A stretch of DNA of 5,114 bases. Source: a bacterium (GTDB lineage Bacteria; SZUA-79; Acidulodesulfobacterales; Acidulodesulfobacteraceae). A program made the translations under genes and the position numbers. The stretch is from the NCBI GenBank assembly GCA_021791295.1, contig JAJYWW010000027.1, positions 1 through 5,114 on the forward strand, read 5' to 3'. The notes beneath the pieces are model-generated. The model saw only the letters and a list, made by a program, of their open reading frames with translations, was not told where the DNA came from and did no database searches. Below, piece after piece: positions 4,976 through 5,114 of this stretch (position 1 is the first letter of the stretch; each line of letters opens with the position of its first letter).

Positions 4976-5114
4976 ATGAGATTATCAGGATTTACATATA
5001 TAAGAAACGGTTCATCTCTGCACTACCCTTTCATAGAATCTATTAAATCTTTGCTGCCTATAGTCGATGAATATGTAGTTTTGGTTTGCGACTCCACCGA
5101 CGACACAAAAGAAC
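4976..5114 (+). CDS. Glycosyltransferase family 2-like, 5' end only (partial)
   Basis: The open frame runs from ATG 4976 to the window edge without a stop (46 complete codons). It begins MRLSGFTYIRNG and continues with PFIESIKSLLPIVDEYVVL and then CDSTDDTKE. This matches the opening of a group of GT-A fold, GT2-like transferases I recognise by the pattern SGFTxxRN, then P-x-x-E-S/A-I-x-S-x-L-P-x-x-D-E, then a short strand and D-S-x-D-x-T. The Asp-rich end of that segment is the first nucleotide-sugar contact. It follows the GT4 gene by 32 bases on the same strand, and no terminator is visible between them, so an operon is likely. No Shine-Dalgarno site precedes the ATG. The rest of the gene lies outside the window, including any DxD and catalytic base. 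Confidence 0.75.
   Translation, partial: MRLSGFTYIRNGSSLHYPFIESIKSLLPIVDEYVVLVCDSTDDTKE

Overview
The window is an AT-rich stretch of bacterial DNA from a surface-polysaccharide (LPS, O-antigen or capsule) gene cluster. A family 9 (heptosyltransferase-like) glycosyltransferase points to a Gram-negative host with lipopolysaccharide. The GGGGTCAGATTTATT-type repeats are a kind I associate with deltaproteobacterial and related environmental genomes, but no gene here fixes the lineage, so that placement is tentative.

Layout. The first 80 bases are the 3' end of a GT4 glycosyltransferase. It overlaps by 11 bp a TTG-started GT9 glycosyltransferase (70-1227). Next comes a self-contained toxin-antitoxin module: a strong sigma70-type promoter whose -10 box lies inside a perfect 25-bp palindrome, a ribbon-helix-helix antitoxin (1330-1581), and an overlapping PIN-domain VapC-like toxin (1574-1972). 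A convergent gene on the minus strand (2144-3247) encodes a PAPS-dependent-type sulfotransferase. A 469-bp non-coding stretch (3248-3716) is rich in repeats and palindromes. It is followed by a complete GT4 glycosyltransferase (3717-4943) and the first 46 codons of a GT2-type glycosyltransferase (4976 to the window edge).

How the parts fit. The three plus-strand glycosyltransferase types and the sulfotransferase are consistent with assembly and decoration of a cell-surface glycan, with the sulfotransferase supplying sulfate ester groups. The toxin-antitoxin pair is unrelated to that chemistry and looks like an inserted module.

Two structural observations stand out. (1) The sulfotransferase gene lies between two inverted copies of one repeat, 45 of 46 positions identical (1987-2032 and 3410-3455). 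The right copy is a full hairpin with 18-bp arms and resembles the non-coding elements moved by REP-associated (Y1/RAYT) transposases. (2) The GT4 fragment at the left edge is closely similar to the 3' end of the complete GT4 gene at 3717-4943, so paralogous glycosyltransferases bracket the GT9, toxin-antitoxin and sulfotransferase segment. Together these suggest that the middle of the window was assembled by duplication and insertion. I see no tRNA, rRNA, CRISPR array or transposase gene, and no clearly new defence or enzymatic system.
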